From an uncultured Paracoccaceae bacterium (lineage in GTDB: Bacteria; Pseudomonadota; Alphaproteobacteria; Rhodobacterales; Rhodobacteraceae), in NCBI GenBank assembly GCA_937916485.1, contig CALFSV010000256.1, positions 46,581 through 110,580 on the forward strand: a stretch of DNA of 64,000 bases, written 5' to 3'. The notes below the pieces were generated by a model that was not told the origin of the DNA, searched no databases, and worked only from the letters and a program-made list of their open reading frames with translations. Positions 33,913 to 42,670 of this stretch are shown in pieces (the stretch's first letter is position 1; each line of letters opens with the position of its first letter). Both the position numbers and the translations under genes were made by a program.

Positions 33913-35367
33913 TCAGGCGGCAGAACTGCTGAGCGTGACCTGATTTCGCCCCGCGGTCTTTGCTGCGTATAGTGCTGAGTCCGCGCGGTCATAGAGGGCC
34001 CTAATCCCGGCCTCGGTCTGACAATCGCCACCGCCGATCGCTACGCCAACAGAGAGCGTGACCTCGACCCCGGACGTGGTGTTCGGATCTGTGGCATGCC
34101 GCGCATCGGCAAGGTCGAAGCCCTTGCTGCCAACCGTTTGTCGCAAGCGTTCGGCCATCACGCGGGCCTCGTCCAGGGTGCTGTCGCGCAGGACCACCAA
34201 GAACTCTTCGCCGCCAATCCTGGCCACAAAGTCGTCTGCCCGCATTTCGGCTTTCAGCCGGTCGGCCACCCCGACCAGAACCCTGTCCCCGGCGGCGTGC
34301 CCGTAAGTGTCATTGATGGCCTTGAAGTGGTCGATGTCCAGGATCATCGCGGCAAATGTCCCCTGTCTGCGCAGGGCTGCCCTCGCGACGACGGAAATCT
34401 CGGACAGGGCGTAGCGGCGGTTGAAAAGCCCTGTCAGCGGGTCGGTTATGGCGGCTTCCAACCCGTTGCGCGCGTTTTCCCGCAGCCGGTCCGAGGCCGC
34501 CTTTTGCCGCAAAAGCGCGTCAATCCGGTAGTCCAACTCAGCCGCGCTGATCGTTTCGCTGACAAGATCATTCGCACCAAGGTCGAGTGCCAGGACAGCA
34601 AGATCATTGGCACCGGGCGGCAGAATCACAAGCTGGGCTGCGTGGCGGCTGTCGGACTGACTGCGCAGGTCTGCCAACAGGCGGAACAGATCGCCCGGGC
34701 CGACCCCGCCACCGGCGGAATCGATGACAAAAAGATCGGGTGCGCGGCTGGACTGGATCGGGGGCAACCGGGTCGGTGAAGGGTGGACCTGACATTGAAT
34801 GCCGCGGTCCTTGAGCCGCTGGCAAATCGGCGCAAGCCGATCTGCGCGCTGGGTCAGGACAGACACAAGCGAGGGGGTGGCCACATAGGGCGCACGTTCT
34901 TCGGCAAAACTGAAGGCGACGGCCGGGCCGGTTTCGGGACAAAGCTCTGCCTGTGCGTCGCGCGCGCGCAAGACACTTCGGATCCGGGCGAGTAACCGTG
35001 CCGGGTTTGCCGGCTTTTCAAAGATGTCGACGGCCCCCGCCTGAAGGATGGAAACCCGCGCCGCGCTTCCGACGTCCTTAACAAGGGCGATCACAGGGAT
35101 CATTCCTGCAGGTTCTGGACCAAGCGGGCCAGGCAGGCTGCCTGGGCCACGAACAACCCGTGTCAGGCTGCTGCACAGGGCAAGTGACGCGGCCAGGGTG
35201 GAACTGAAATCCATCAGGATCACATCGGGCCTGAACTCGGCAATCCGGGCCTGGAGTTCGCTGGCCGAGTTGACACCGGAAACCTCGTACCGGGCCGCCT
35301 CAAGCATGCTGCGGATCAGGATCCTGTTGGTGGCGATCGGCTCGACAATCAGTATGCGGCCCGACAT
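33913..35367 (-). CDS. PleD-like response regulator with diguanylate cyclase (GGDEF) domain
   Basis: 484 residues: a receiver domain (1-125), a second degenerate receiver (about 150-300) and a GGDEF domain (about 310-484). The cyclase is predicted active: signature GGEEF in FVARIGGEEFLVVL, DIDHFKAINDTYGHAAGD upstream, and an inhibitory I-site RADD five residues before GGEEF. In the first receiver the phosphoacceptor is Asp53 (VILMDFSS), but the usual acidic pair after strand 1 is changed to Glu9-Pro10 (LIVEPIA), which may weaken Mg binding. It makes cyclic-di-GMP, controlling surface attachment and motility. Start at MSGRILIVEP with GGAAAGG before it. Confidence 0.9.
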   Translation of the reverse strand: MSGRILIVEPIATNRILIRSMLEAARYEVSGVNSASELQARIAEFRPDVILMDFSSTLAASLALCSSLTRVVRGPGSLPGPLGPEPAGMIPVIALVKDVGSAARVSILQAGAVDIFEKPANPARLLARIRSVLRARDAQAELCPETGPAVAFSFAEERAPYVATPSLVSVLTQRADRLAPICQRLKDRGIQCQVHPSPTRLPPIQSSRAPDLFVIDSAGGGVGPGDLFRLLADLRSQSDSRHAAQLVILPPGANDLAVLALDLGANDLVSETISAAELDYRIDALLRQKAASDRLRENARNGLEAAITDPLTGLFNRRYALSEISVVARAALRRQGTFAAMILDIDHFKAINDTYGHAAGDRVLVGVADRLKAEMRADDFVARIGGEEFLVVLRDSTLDEARVMAERLRQTVGSKGFDLADARHATDPNTTSGVEVTLSVGVAIGGGDCQTEAGIRALYDRADSALYAAKTAGRNQVTLSSSAA

Positions 35368-35459
35368 TGTGAAACCTTTCCTCGGGCCGTATGCCCATCC
35401 TTGCCTGACAGTTGCTCGGGAATGGTTAAGAAACAGTTTCATGAAACCGGAGGTTTTGA

Positions 35460-35738
35460 ATGGAATCCAACAGAGCCGAGATGATCGCCCTCCAGGCCCT
35501 TGGATGGCTGGCCGCGAATGACGACCTTTGGCCCACCTTCCTGGGGTCGACAGGCGCCGCCGCCGAGGATGTGCGGGACCGGGCGGCCGATCCGGCCTTC
35601 CTCGCCTCTGTTCTGGAATTCCTGACCATGAATGACGAATGGGTTGTTGCTTTCTGCGATACGGCCAACATTGCCTATGACACGCCGCTCCGGGCCCGCT
35701 ATGCCTTGCCTGGCGCGGAAAAGGTGGAATGGACCTGA
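35460..35738 (+). CDS. DUF3572 protein
   Basis: A 92-residue protein of the DUF3572 type: IALQALGWLAANDDLWPTFLGSTGA followed by DEWVVAFCDTANIAYDTPLRARYALPG. The family is short and nearly confined to alphaproteobacteria; its role is not known. It is probably cytosolic and all-helical. The next gene (HAD phosphatase) starts two bases after its stop, so they form a unit, and it is divergent from the diguanylate cyclase. Confidence 0.85.
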   Translation: MESNRAEMIALQALGWLAANDDLWPTFLGSTGAAAEDVRDRAADPAFLASVLEFLTMNDEWVVAFCDTANIAYDTPLRARYALPGAEKVEWT

Positions 35739-35739
35739 A

Positions 35740-36444
35740 ATGGCGAAGCACGTTGGGCCGGTAAACGGCATCTTGTTCGACAAGGACGGAACCCTGTTTG
35801 ACTTTCATGCCACATGGGGGGCCTGGTCGGCGGGCTTTCTGGAGGCAGAGGCCGGAGGCGATCCTGCCCTGAAGGCGGAATTGGCCCGGATCATCGGCTA
35901 TGACCTTGATCAGATGCGGTTTCGTCCCGAAAGCGTTGTCATCGCCAACACGGCCGAGGTTGTGGCCGACCTCATCCTTCCGGTGCTTCCGCCACAGTCC
36001 AAGGCCGTTCTCATAGACCGGATGAACGCGCGCGCCGCAACAGCCCCCCAGATCGAGGCGGCGCCCCTTCGGCCCTTGCTCGAGGGGTTTCGCGCCCGGG
36101 GCCTTTGCCTTGGCGTTGCCACCAACGACGCCGAGGCCCCGGCGCGCGCCCATCTGGGAACAGCGGGGGTGACCGGGCTTTTTGACTTCATCGCAGGCTT
36201 TGACAGCGGACATGGGGCCAAGCCTGCACCAGGCCAGTTGCTTGCCTTTGCCACGGCCTTCGACCTTGACCCGCAGACCTGTGTGATGGTCGGCGACAGC
36301 CTGCACGACCTGCACGCCGCGCGGGCGGCAGGGATGCTGGCCGTGGCCGTCCTGACCGGTGTCGCCACCCATGATGATCTGGCAGAGGCGGCCGATGTGG
36401 TCCTGCCGTCGATTGCCGATCTTCCAAACTGGCTGGGGCATTAG
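35740..36444 (+). CDS. HAD-superfamily hydrolase, phosphoglycolate-phosphatase-like
   Basis: A 234-residue HAD phosphatase. Motif I FDKDGTLFDF (nucleophile Asp and general-acid Asp), motif II in GVATNDAEAP, motif III lysine in GAKPAPG, and motif IV MVGDSLHDLHAARAAG are all present. The cap between residues about 20 and 90 is helical (C1 type), as in Gph. It likely hydrolyses a small phosphoester such as 2-phosphoglycolate, but the substrate is not fixed by sequence. The ATG follows the DUF3572 stop by one base; an earlier start inside the DUF3572 gene has no support. Confidence 0.86.
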   Translation: MAKHVGPVNGILFDKDGTLFDFHATWGAWSAGFLEAEAGGDPALKAELARIIGYDLDQMRFRPESVVIANTAEVVADLILPVLPPQSKAVLIDRMNARAATAPQIEAAPLRPLLEGFRARGLCLGVATNDAEAPARAHLGTAGVTGLFDFIAGFDSGHGAKPAPGQLLAFATAFDLDPQTCVMVGDSLHDLHAARAAGMLAVAVLTGVATHDDLAEAADVVLPSIADLPNWLGH

Positions 36445-36536
36445 GAAAGATCAAAAGCGACGCGGGCTGTCGCTGATGTTTTGGCAACCTGTTCGGGGGC
36501 TTGTCAGTGTCGGCATCAGAGCAAGGAGCCCATGCC

Positions 36537-38096
36537 ATGGCCGACGACAGTCCCCGTAAACGCCGAACCGGTGGCCGCGCCGGAAACTCTGCCCGCAGGG
36601 GGACCGCCCTGTTCGAGCAAATGCCCTGGCGCCTGCCCGTCAACATCGACCGCCCGACCGAGCCCTTGGGAGAAGAGGGGGTTGCGGCGATCCACGACGG
36701 AGCGATGCGCATCCTAGAGGAAATCGGGATCGAGTTTCTCAATGAAGAGGCGCTGGATCTGTTCCGTGAGGCTGGCTGCAAGGTCAACGGTACCAACGTC
36801 CGCATGGGCCGTGACTGGGTCATGGAGATGGTGGGCAAAGCCCCCGCCCAGTTCGACATCACGCCCCGGAACCCAGACCGCAAGATCACCATAGGCGGCA
36901 CGCATATCCTGTTTGGCAACGTCTCCTCGCCGCCGAACTACTGGGACATGGAGATTGGCAAGAAGGTCTCGGGCACGCGGGCACAATGCGCCGATCTGCT
37001 GCGGTTGACCCAGTACTTCAACTGTATCCACTTTGCCGGGGGCTACCCGGTAGAGCCTGTGGACATCCACGCCTCGGTCCGTCACCTCGATGTGGTCTTC
37101 GACAAGATGGTCCTGACCGACAAGGTCGCCCATGCCTACAGTCTCGGGGCCGAGCGGGTCGAGGATGTGATGGAAATGGTGCGGATTGCCGGTGCGATGA
37201 CGGAAGAGGAGTTCGCCTCTGCACCGCATATGTACACCAACATCAACTCTACCTCGCCGCTCAAACACGACGTGCCGATGATCGACGGCTGCCTGCGCTG
37301 CATCCGCAAGGGGCAGGCGGTGATCGTGACGCCCTTTACCCTTGCCGGGGCGATGGCGCCCGTCACCATGTCCGGGGCCGTGGCCCTCTCGATAGCCGAG
37401 GCGCTGTCGGCAATCGCGCTCTTTCAATACGTCCGGCCCGGCTGTCCCTGCGTGATCGGGACCTTTACCTCCAACGTCGACATGAAGTCGGGGGCCCCGG
37501 CCTTCGGCACCCCAGAATACATGCGGGCCACCCAGATGACCGGGCAGATGGCGCGGTTCTACGGGTTGCCGATGCGGGCCTCGGGGGTCTGTGCTGCAAA
37601 CGTGCCCGATGGGCAGGCCATGTGGGAGACATCGAATTCCCTGTGGTCGGCCGTCCAGTCTGGCAGCAACATCGTCTATCACGCCGCGGGCTGGCTCGAA
37701 GGCGGGCTGATCGCAAGCCCCGAAAAGTTCGTCATGGATTGCGAAATCCTGCAGATGATCCAGCGCTATATGGAACCTGACATAACGGCCACCGGGCCGG
37801 AGGAAATCGCCCTCGACGCCATCCGCGAAGTTGGGCCGTCGGGGCATTTCTTCGGCATCCAGCACACCCAGGACCGCTATGAAAAGGCGTTCTACCAACC
37901 CTTCATCAGCGACTGGCGGAATTATGAGGCCTGGGAACTGGCAGGCGGCGTCTGGACGGCCGAGCGGGCGCACAGGATGTTCAAGGAAATCGTGGCAGGC
38001 TTTGAGCCGCCCGCCATGAACCCCGGCGTAAGAGAAGAGCTGGAAGCCTTCGTCACCCGCCGCAAGGCCGAAGGTGGTGCTCCAACCGACTTCTGA
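36537..38096 (+). CDS. MttB-family methyltransferase without pyrrolysine (TMA/betaine-type)
   Basis: 519 residues of the trimethylamine methyltransferase (MttB) superfamily, cytosolic TIM barrel that moves a methyl group to a corrinoid protein. Segments such as GGTHILFGNVSSPPNYWDMEIGKKVSG, AGGYPVEP and KHDVPMIDGC are in the typical order. No internal amber codon is found, so it belongs to the non-pyrrolysine branch, whose characterised members demethylate glycine betaine, carnitine and related quaternary amines. The start follows AAGGAG by eight bases. No corrinoid protein or partner methyltransferase is adjacent, so it must use products of genes elsewhere. It would fit downstream of carnitine-derived betaine. 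Confidence 0.88.
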   Translation: MADDSPRKRRTGGRAGNSARRGTALFEQMPWRLPVNIDRPTEPLGEEGVAAIHDGAMRILEEIGIEFLNEEALDLFREAGCKVNGTNVRMGRDWVMEMVGKAPAQFDITPRNPDRKITIGGTHILFGNVSSPPNYWDMEIGKKVSGTRAQCADLLRLTQYFNCIHFAGGYPVEPVDIHASVRHLDVVFDKMVLTDKVAHAYSLGAERVEDVMEMVRIAGAMTEEEFASAPHMYTNINSTSPLKHDVPMIDGCLRCIRKGQAVIVTPFTLAGAMAPVTMSGAVALSIAEALSAIALFQYVRPGCPCVIGTFTSNVDMKSGAPAFGTPEYMRATQMTGQMARFYGLPMRASGVCAANVPDGQAMWETSNSLWSAVQSGSNIVYHAAGWLEGGLIASPEKFVMDCEILQMIQRYMEPDITATGPEEIALDAIREVGPSGHFFGIQHTQDRYEKAFYQPFISDWRNYEAWELAGGVWTAERAHRMFKEIVAGFEPPAMNPGVREELEAFVTRRKAEGGAPTDF

Positions 38097-38146
38097 TCAC
38101 GCCGCCGGGGCGGTCGTCCACATCGGCCGGGCGAAAGGGGCTGCGA

Positions 38147-38175
38147 CTTGCTCCTTCGCTCTGTCTCAAATACTC
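38147..38175 (-). repeat. Degenerate REP-like element (copy E)
   Basis: CTTGCTCCTTCGCTCTGTC..AAATACTC matches the outer part of copy D2 (CTTGCTGCTTCGCTTTGTC..AAATACTC) at most positions, but the usual CCGCCGGAGGC end is replaced. Convergent gap between the MttB and YbdK genes. Confidence 0.5.
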
Positions 38176-38232
38176 AAACCTGCCCTGCCAAAAGTAAAGG
38201 TCGCTGCGGAGGCTTGCATTGGCCGAAACCCC

Positions 38233-39366
38233 TCAAAGACCTTCTGTGAACGCGTAGGCCAGCGTCCGCACGACCTCTTTGAGCGCCTCTTGGCGGTCGG
38301 CACCGGCTGACAGGGCCGAGTGAAAGACCGCGACCTGACGGTCGGCGCTTGTGCCCGTTTGCAGGATACGACCGGCGCTTTGCACCTCCTCAAGGCAACC
38401 CAATGCAGAAGCGTGCGGGGTGACAAGGTCGATCAACTCCTCGAACAGGGTGGAAAAGGGGACGACCTCGCTACGGCCAAAGTCGATGAGCCCTTCTGTC
38501 AGACCATAGCGCTGGGCCCGCCAGCGGTTCTCGCCAATCAAAAAGCGGTCATATTCGCGCCAGCGCTTGTTTTCGTGGCGCAGCGAATACAGCATCCGGA
38601 ACAGGCTTTGGGTCAGCGCCGCGATGGCGATGGCATCATCCAGACGGGGCGAGACATCGCAGATCCGCGATTCCAGCGTCGGAAACCGGGCCGAGGGGCG
38701 CAGATCCCACCAGACCTTGGTGGCATCCTTGATCGCACCGGACTTGACGATCATCTGAACCGACCGGTCGTATTCCGCAAAGCTCAGAAAATGCGGCGGC
38801 AGGCCGGTGCGGGGCAGGTTGTCAAACACGGTCAGCCGGTAGGAATGCAGGCCCGTTTCATGCCCCTCCCAAAACGGCGAGGATGTGGAGAGGGCCAGAA
38901 GATGGGGCAGAAAGTAGGAAAACTGATTGAGCAGGTCGATCCGCAGATCGTCATCCTCGATCCCGACATGCACATGCATCCCGCAAATCAGCATCCGCCG
39001 GGCGACCCCTGCAAGGTCTTTTTCGAGGGTCCTGTAGCGCTCCTTGTCGGTAAAGTGCTGATCGTGCCAACGGGCAAAGGGGTGGGTGGACACGGCCAGA
39101 GGCGCCAGCCCATGGTCATTTGCGATTTCGGCCACGGTCCGGCGCAGGTGGGCCAGATCCTCGCGGGCTTCGGCCACCGTGGCGCAGACGCCCGTTCCCA
39201 CTTCGATCTGGCATTGCAGAAATTCGGGGCTGACCTTCTTGGCCAACCGGTCAACGCAGGCTTGCATCAAACTGTCGGGGGCCGCCACCAGGTCGAGGGT
39301 GTCGCGGTCGACCAGCAGGTATTCTTCCTCGATACCAAGGGTGAAGCTGGGGACAAAGGCAGCCAT
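38233..39366 (-). CDS. Carboxylate-amine ligase, YbdK-like (GCS2 family)
   Basis: A 377-residue ATP-dependent ligase of the glutamate-cysteine ligase type 2 family. Landmarks: [14 protein letters not shown] (ATP and substrate region), the [11 protein letters not shown] strand, the [10 protein letters not shown] metal-binding segment and the [10 protein letters not shown] strand. YbdK has weak gamma-glutamylcysteine synthetase activity in vitro and its true role is unclear. The start at [11 protein letters not shown] is set by AAGGACC upstream and by the GIEEEY motif lying close to the N-terminus. Convergent with the MttB gene. Confidence 0.86.
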   Translation of the reverse strand: MAAFVPSFTLGIEEEYLLVDRDTLDLVAAPDSLMQACVDRLAKKVSPEFLQCQIEVGTGVCATVAEAREDLAHLRRTVAEIANDHGLAPLAVSTHPFARWHDQHFTDKERYRTLEKDLAGVARRMLICGMHVHVGIEDDDLRIDLLNQFSYFLPHLLALSTSSPFWEGHETGLHSYRLTVFDNLPRTGLPPHFLSFAEYDRSVQMIVKSGAIKDATKVWWDLRPSARFPTLESRICDVSPRLDDAIAIAALTQSLFRMLYSLRHENKRWREYDRFLIGENRWRAQRYGLTEGLIDFGRSEVVPFSTLFEELIDLVTPHASALGCLEEVQSAGRILQTGTSADRQVAVFHSALSAGADRQEALKEVVRTLAYAFTEGL

Positions 39367-39498
39367 GCGCAGGTCCTTGAGTGACGCCTGCTGGGACAGG
39401 CTGTTTGCCTGGCCCATTCCACGTCCCGAATGGCCTGCTTGTCAACCAGAGCGGTGGTCCCTGCTACACCCGCAGGGTCCGGCCCTTGGATCGGACCG

Positions 39499-40170
39499 TC
39501 AGGCCTTGCGCCGTGCCGGACGGGAAAACACCATCTTCTGATCCCGCAGTTTGTCCTGTGGTCCCATCCAGGCATAGGCCAGCAAGGACGGTTCCCTGTC
39601 GGACACCGTGATCCGGTGCAAATGGCCGGGCGGGTTAAAGATCAGCGAACCCGGTGCGTAGACCCCGTGATGGTTCTCGGACACTGCACCCGACAGGCAG
39701 ACATAGCTTTCCGTGATGCCATCATGGGCATGAACGGTGTAGATGCAGCCGGGGGCAAACAGGACAAGCCCAAGGATGACGTCAGAGGTTTCGACCGGGC
39801 CCGCAGGGCCCGCGATTTCGGCATAGCCATAGCTGCGCTCCAGCCCCTTTGGCACCTTCTCGTAGCCGTATTGCCAGTGCAGTTCGGGCGCGATTGCATC
39901 CAGCGTCCGGATCAGCGCCGCCAGTTGCGCCTGCCGCCCCTTGTCCAACGCCCGGCGCAGATGCCGCGTCACTGGCAGGGCGGTTGGCGGAGATGTGACC
40001 TTGAGGGGGGCATTGGCCTTGATCGCCCGGTTGACGGCCTCTCGCACGGCGCGTTGATGTGACCGAACCGGCAAACTGCCGCCAGAGGGAAGAAAGCGAT
40101 AAAGCTCATAGAATTCCCGCAACAGGTAGGCCCAGTCCGGGTGGTCAGATAGTCGCCTGGTCTCGGTCAT
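39499..40170 (-). CDS. DMSP lyase, DddL/DddQ-type cupin
   Basis: A 223-residue protein with an N-terminal helical part (DWAYLLREFYELYRFLPSGGSLPVRSHQRAVREAVN) and a cupin. The metal-binding cupin motifs are HAHDGITESYVCLSG (HxH...ExY) and a later GHLHRI; together they match the ligand set of DMSP lyases (His, His, Glu, Tyr, His) that split dimethylsulfoniopropionate into DMS and acrylate. The LLREF..LYR...GGS..VRSHQR...RE beginning and C-terminal LLAYAWMG resemble DddL of Roseobacter-group bacteria. Cytosolic, no signal peptide. The start MTETRRLSD is used because upstream codons have no similarity. No dddA or acrylate-utilising genes lie next to it; only prpE is nearby. Confidence 0.78.
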   Translation of the reverse strand: MTETRRLSDHPDWAYLLREFYELYRFLPSGGSLPVRSHQRAVREAVNRAIKANAPLKVTSPPTALPVTRHLRRALDKGRQAQLAALIRTLDAIAPELHWQYGYEKVPKGLERSYGYAEIAGPAGPVETSDVILGLVLFAPGCIYTVHAHDGITESYVCLSGAVSENHHGVYAPGSLIFNPPGHLHRITVSDREPSLLAYAWMGPQDKLRDQKMVFSRPARRKA

Positions 40171-40329
40171 GTCGCCCTCTGCTCGCGTCGATGGGGCACA
40201 CTGCAATTCCGCCCGCATCGGTCTTGCCGAAAACCGACATGTCATGACGCGAATGTCAGCAGTGTCCCGATGCACTGCGGATCGTGGATTTTCTTTTCCT
40301 CTGCGATGGTCCGTGGCCCGGCGTGCTGC

Positions 40330-41292
40330 CTATTCCTCGTTCAGGCACTCGGTCAGTGCCTTGGCCAGTCCCTCGATCAGGGCGGGATACAGCGCCACTC
40401 CGGGTTCCAGGTGCATCCCTTCGGAATCAACCATGACAATCCGGGCCTCGGTCCCGTCGACGAGCAGGTTGGCCCATTCGGGGCTGGTCTGGGCGTCTGT
40501 CAGAATGCAACGCACGCCGCTGCTCTGGACCTGATCGCGCAGCTCGGCCAGATGGGCGGGCCCGGCAGAGCTGGCGTCCGAGAGGCTGATTGCCCCAAGC
40601 GAAGGCAGGTCGAACCTCACTTCGAAGTACTGGAACGCGTCATGGGGCACGACAAAAGACAGGCCCGAGAGCGGTGCTAGGTCTGCCGTCACTGTTGCGA
40701 TCAATTGCGCCATCTGCGCGGCGAACTGGCTGGCGTTGCTGGCATAATTTTCGGCGTTCGCCGGGTCCATGTCCCCAAGCGTCCGGGCGATCGACCCGGC
40801 CCATGCCGCTGCCACCAGGGGGTCGAGCCAGGCGTGGGGGTCAGTGTCCGCCAAGTCTTCGTCGCCGTGATCATCGTCATGATCATGCGCATGGTCGTGG
40901 TCATGCCCGTCGTCGCTGAAAAAGGCTGGATCGTCCCGCAGGGTCAGCCGAACCCAACCGTCGCTGTCCAGTAGTGACACCTGCCGCGCCTCGGTCCCCA
41001 GCGTCTCAAGCGGCGCCGTCAGCCAGGGTGTCAGGGCTGGACCAACCCAGAGGATCAACTCGGCCCGCGCAATCGTCGTGGCATCCGAGGGGCGCAGGGC
41101 ATAGCTGTGCGGTGATGCGCCGGGCGGCAGCAGCAGCGTCGGCGTGCCCATCCCGTCCATAACCGAGGCCACGATGCTGTGTAGCGGCGGCGTATCGACA
41201 AGGACCTCGGGTACATCCGCGAGGCTTTGGGAGGCGACAAAAGTCAGAGCGGTGCTCAGACCATGGGCGAGGGTGCGGGGGAAGGGGGGCAT
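40330..41292 (-). CDS. znuA: Zinc ABC transporter, periplasmic zinc-binding protein
   Basis: A 320-residue cluster 9 solute-binding protein. Signal peptide (MPPFPRTLAHGLSTALTFVASQSLA), the first His ligand in PLHSIVASVM, the SPHSYALRPS ligand region, a His/Asp-rich loop DGHDHDHAHDHDDDHGDED (zinc capture loop), TDPHAWLDP and the last acidic ligand region near TDAQTSPEW. It binds periplasmic zinc and passes it to ZnuBC. It is divergent from zur-znuC-znuB, with a single palindromic operator between the two, so all four genes should be repressed together by Zur when zinc is ample. Confidence 0.95.
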   Translation of the reverse strand: MPPFPRTLAHGLSTALTFVASQSLADVPEVLVDTPPLHSIVASVMDGMGTPTLLLPPGASPHSYALRPSDATTIARAELILWVGPALTPWLTAPLETLGTEARQVSLLDSDGWVRLTLRDDPAFFSDDGHDHDHAHDHDDDHGDEDLADTDPHAWLDPLVAAAWAGSIARTLGDMDPANAENYASNASQFAAQMAQLIATVTADLAPLSGLSFVVPHDAFQYFEVRFDLPSLGAISLSDASSAGPAHLAELRDQVQSSGVRCILTDAQTSPEWANLLVDGTEARIVMVDSEGMHLEPGVALYPALIEGLAKALTECLNEE

Positions 41293-41334
41293 GGGACCTC
41301 TTGAGCTTGGAACTGACAGGCTCTATAAAGGAGA

Positions 41335-41349
41335 TGTTATATCATAACA
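41335..41349. promoter_or_regulatory. Zur-box-like operator between znuA and zur
   Basis: Perfect inverted repeat TGTTAT-ATC-ATAACA. It is close to the ATGTTATxxxATAACAT type of Zur and Fur operators. It sits about 40 bases from the znuA start and about 18 bases from the zur start, so one site can cover both promoters. Confidence 0.85.
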
Positions 41350-41366
41350 AAAGGGCGAATTGACCT

Positions 41367-41861
41367 GTGGAACATTCCACGTCGACCAGCGGCTTCAGCC
41401 GCCATGACCATGACGCCTGCATCAGCGGCGCCATCGAAAAGGCCGAACAGCACTGCGCCAAAAACGGCCTGCAGCTGACGCCTGTGCGCCGTCGCGTGCT
41501 GGAAATCCTGCTTGAGGCGCATACCGCCATGGGTGCCTATGAGGTGCTGGACCGTTTGGCGGCCGAAGGTCTGGGGTCGAAACCGCCGATGGCCTATCGC
41601 GCCCTGTCGTTCCTGACCGAACATGGGTTTGCCCACCGGATCGAACGGTTGAATGCCTTTGTCGCCTGCACCCACCCCGGCGCAGCCCATGATCCGGCCT
41701 TCATGATCTGTCGCGCCTGCGGCACCGTGGCAGAGGCAGAGGCGGCCATGTCCAGCGGCCCCCTGAGCCGGTCCGCCGAGGCGGCCGGTTTCATGATCGA
41801 ACAGACGGTGATCGAGGCCGAAGGGCTATGCCCCGGCTGCCAGCCCGGACCGGGCCAATGA
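41367..41861 (+). CDS. zur: Zinc uptake regulator, Fur family
   Basis: A 164-residue Fur-family repressor. DNA-binding winged helix LQLTPVRRRVLEILLEAHTAMGAYEVLDRL, then RALSFLTEHGFAHRIERLNAFVACTHP; structural and regulatory zinc ligands appear as CTHPG..H, CRACG and CPGC. With zinc bound it should repress the znu genes through the palindrome upstream. Translation starts at GTG; AAGGGCG lies ahead of it. Its stop overlaps the start of znuC as ATGA. Confidence 0.92.
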   Translation: MEHSTSTSGFSRHDHDACISGAIEKAEQHCAKNGLQLTPVRRRVLEILLEAHTAMGAYEVLDRLAAEGLGSKPPMAYRALSFLTEHGFAHRIERLNAFVACTHPGAAHDPAFMICRACGTVAEAEAAMSSGPLSRSAEAAGFMIEQTVIEAEGLCPGCQPGPGQ

Positions 41862-42670
41862 TCCTGATCGAAGCGCAGGGAATTGCGGTCCGTCAGGGGC
41901 GAACGCAGGTGTTGGACGGTGTCTCCCTTTCCGTCAGTCGGGGAGAGATCGTGACCATCGTCGGGCCAAACGGGTCTGGCAAATCCACCCTTCTTCGGGC
42001 GCTGATCGGGGCGCTGAAACCCAATCGGGGCAAGGTGCGGCGGGCCGAAGGGCTGCGGATCGGCTATGTCCCGCAAAAGCTGCATATCGACCCCAGCCTG
42101 CCCATGACCGTTCGCCGGTTCCTTGACCTGCCGCATCGGGTGGCCGAGGACGAGGCCCGCTCTGCGCTTGAACGGGCCGGGGTGGCCGGGGTTGCCCATC
42201 GGCAAATGTCAGACCTGTCGGGGGGGCAGTTCCAGCGGGTGCTGCTGGCTCGTGCTATCCTCATCAACCCCGATATCCTGATGCTGGATGAGCCCACGCA
42301 GGGTCTCGACCAGCCGGGACAGGCGGCCTTCTATCGCCAGATCGAGGATGTCCGCGCCCGGCTGGGTTGCGCGGTGCTGATGGTCAGCCACGAATTGCAC
42401 GTCGTCATGAGCGCATCGGACCGGGTCATCTGCCTGAACGGGCACATCTGCTGCGAGGGGACGCCCGAAGTCGTCCGGGCCGCCCCGGCCTATCGGGAAC
42501 TGTTCGGAACAGGGACGGGTGGGGCACTGGCGCTGTTTCGCCATGAACACGACCATGACCACGGGCATCCTCATGGACACGATCAGCACGATCATGGTCA
42601 TGGGGGGACCCATGACGCCGGAAGCGCGGGTGGCGTGTCCGAGCCCGCCAAACAGGAGCACGCTACCTGA
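41858..42670 (+). CDS. znuC: Zinc ABC transporter, ATP-binding protein
   Basis: A 270-residue ABC ATPase: Walker A GPNGSGKST, signature LSGGQFQRVLLARA, Walker B ILMLDEP and H-loop VSHELHVV. The C-terminal 40 residues are a His-rich tail (HEHDHDHGHPHGHDQHDHGHG) beyond the normal fold, probably a zinc-binding or sensing extension. It powers zinc import with ZnuB, which begins at the last base of its stop (TGATG). The ATG overlaps the stop of zur. Confidence 0.95.
   Translation: MILIEAQGIAVRQGRTQVLDGVSLSVSRGEIVTIVGPNGSGKSTLLRALIGALKPNRGKVRRAEGLRIGYVPQKLHIDPSLPMTVRRFLDLPHRVAEDEARSALERAGVAGVAHRQMSDLSGGQFQRVLLARAILINPDILMLDEPTQGLDQPGQAAFYRQIEDVRARLGCAVLMVSHELHVVMSASDRVICLNGHICCEGTPEVVRAAPAYRELFGTGTGGALALFRHEHDHDHGHPHGHDQHDHGHGGTHDAGSAGGVSEPAKQEHAT

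Noticed and set aside
36537..38096. Possible pyrrolysine-containing MttB
   Set aside because: No in-frame amber codon in the gene; it fits the non-pyrrolysine branch.
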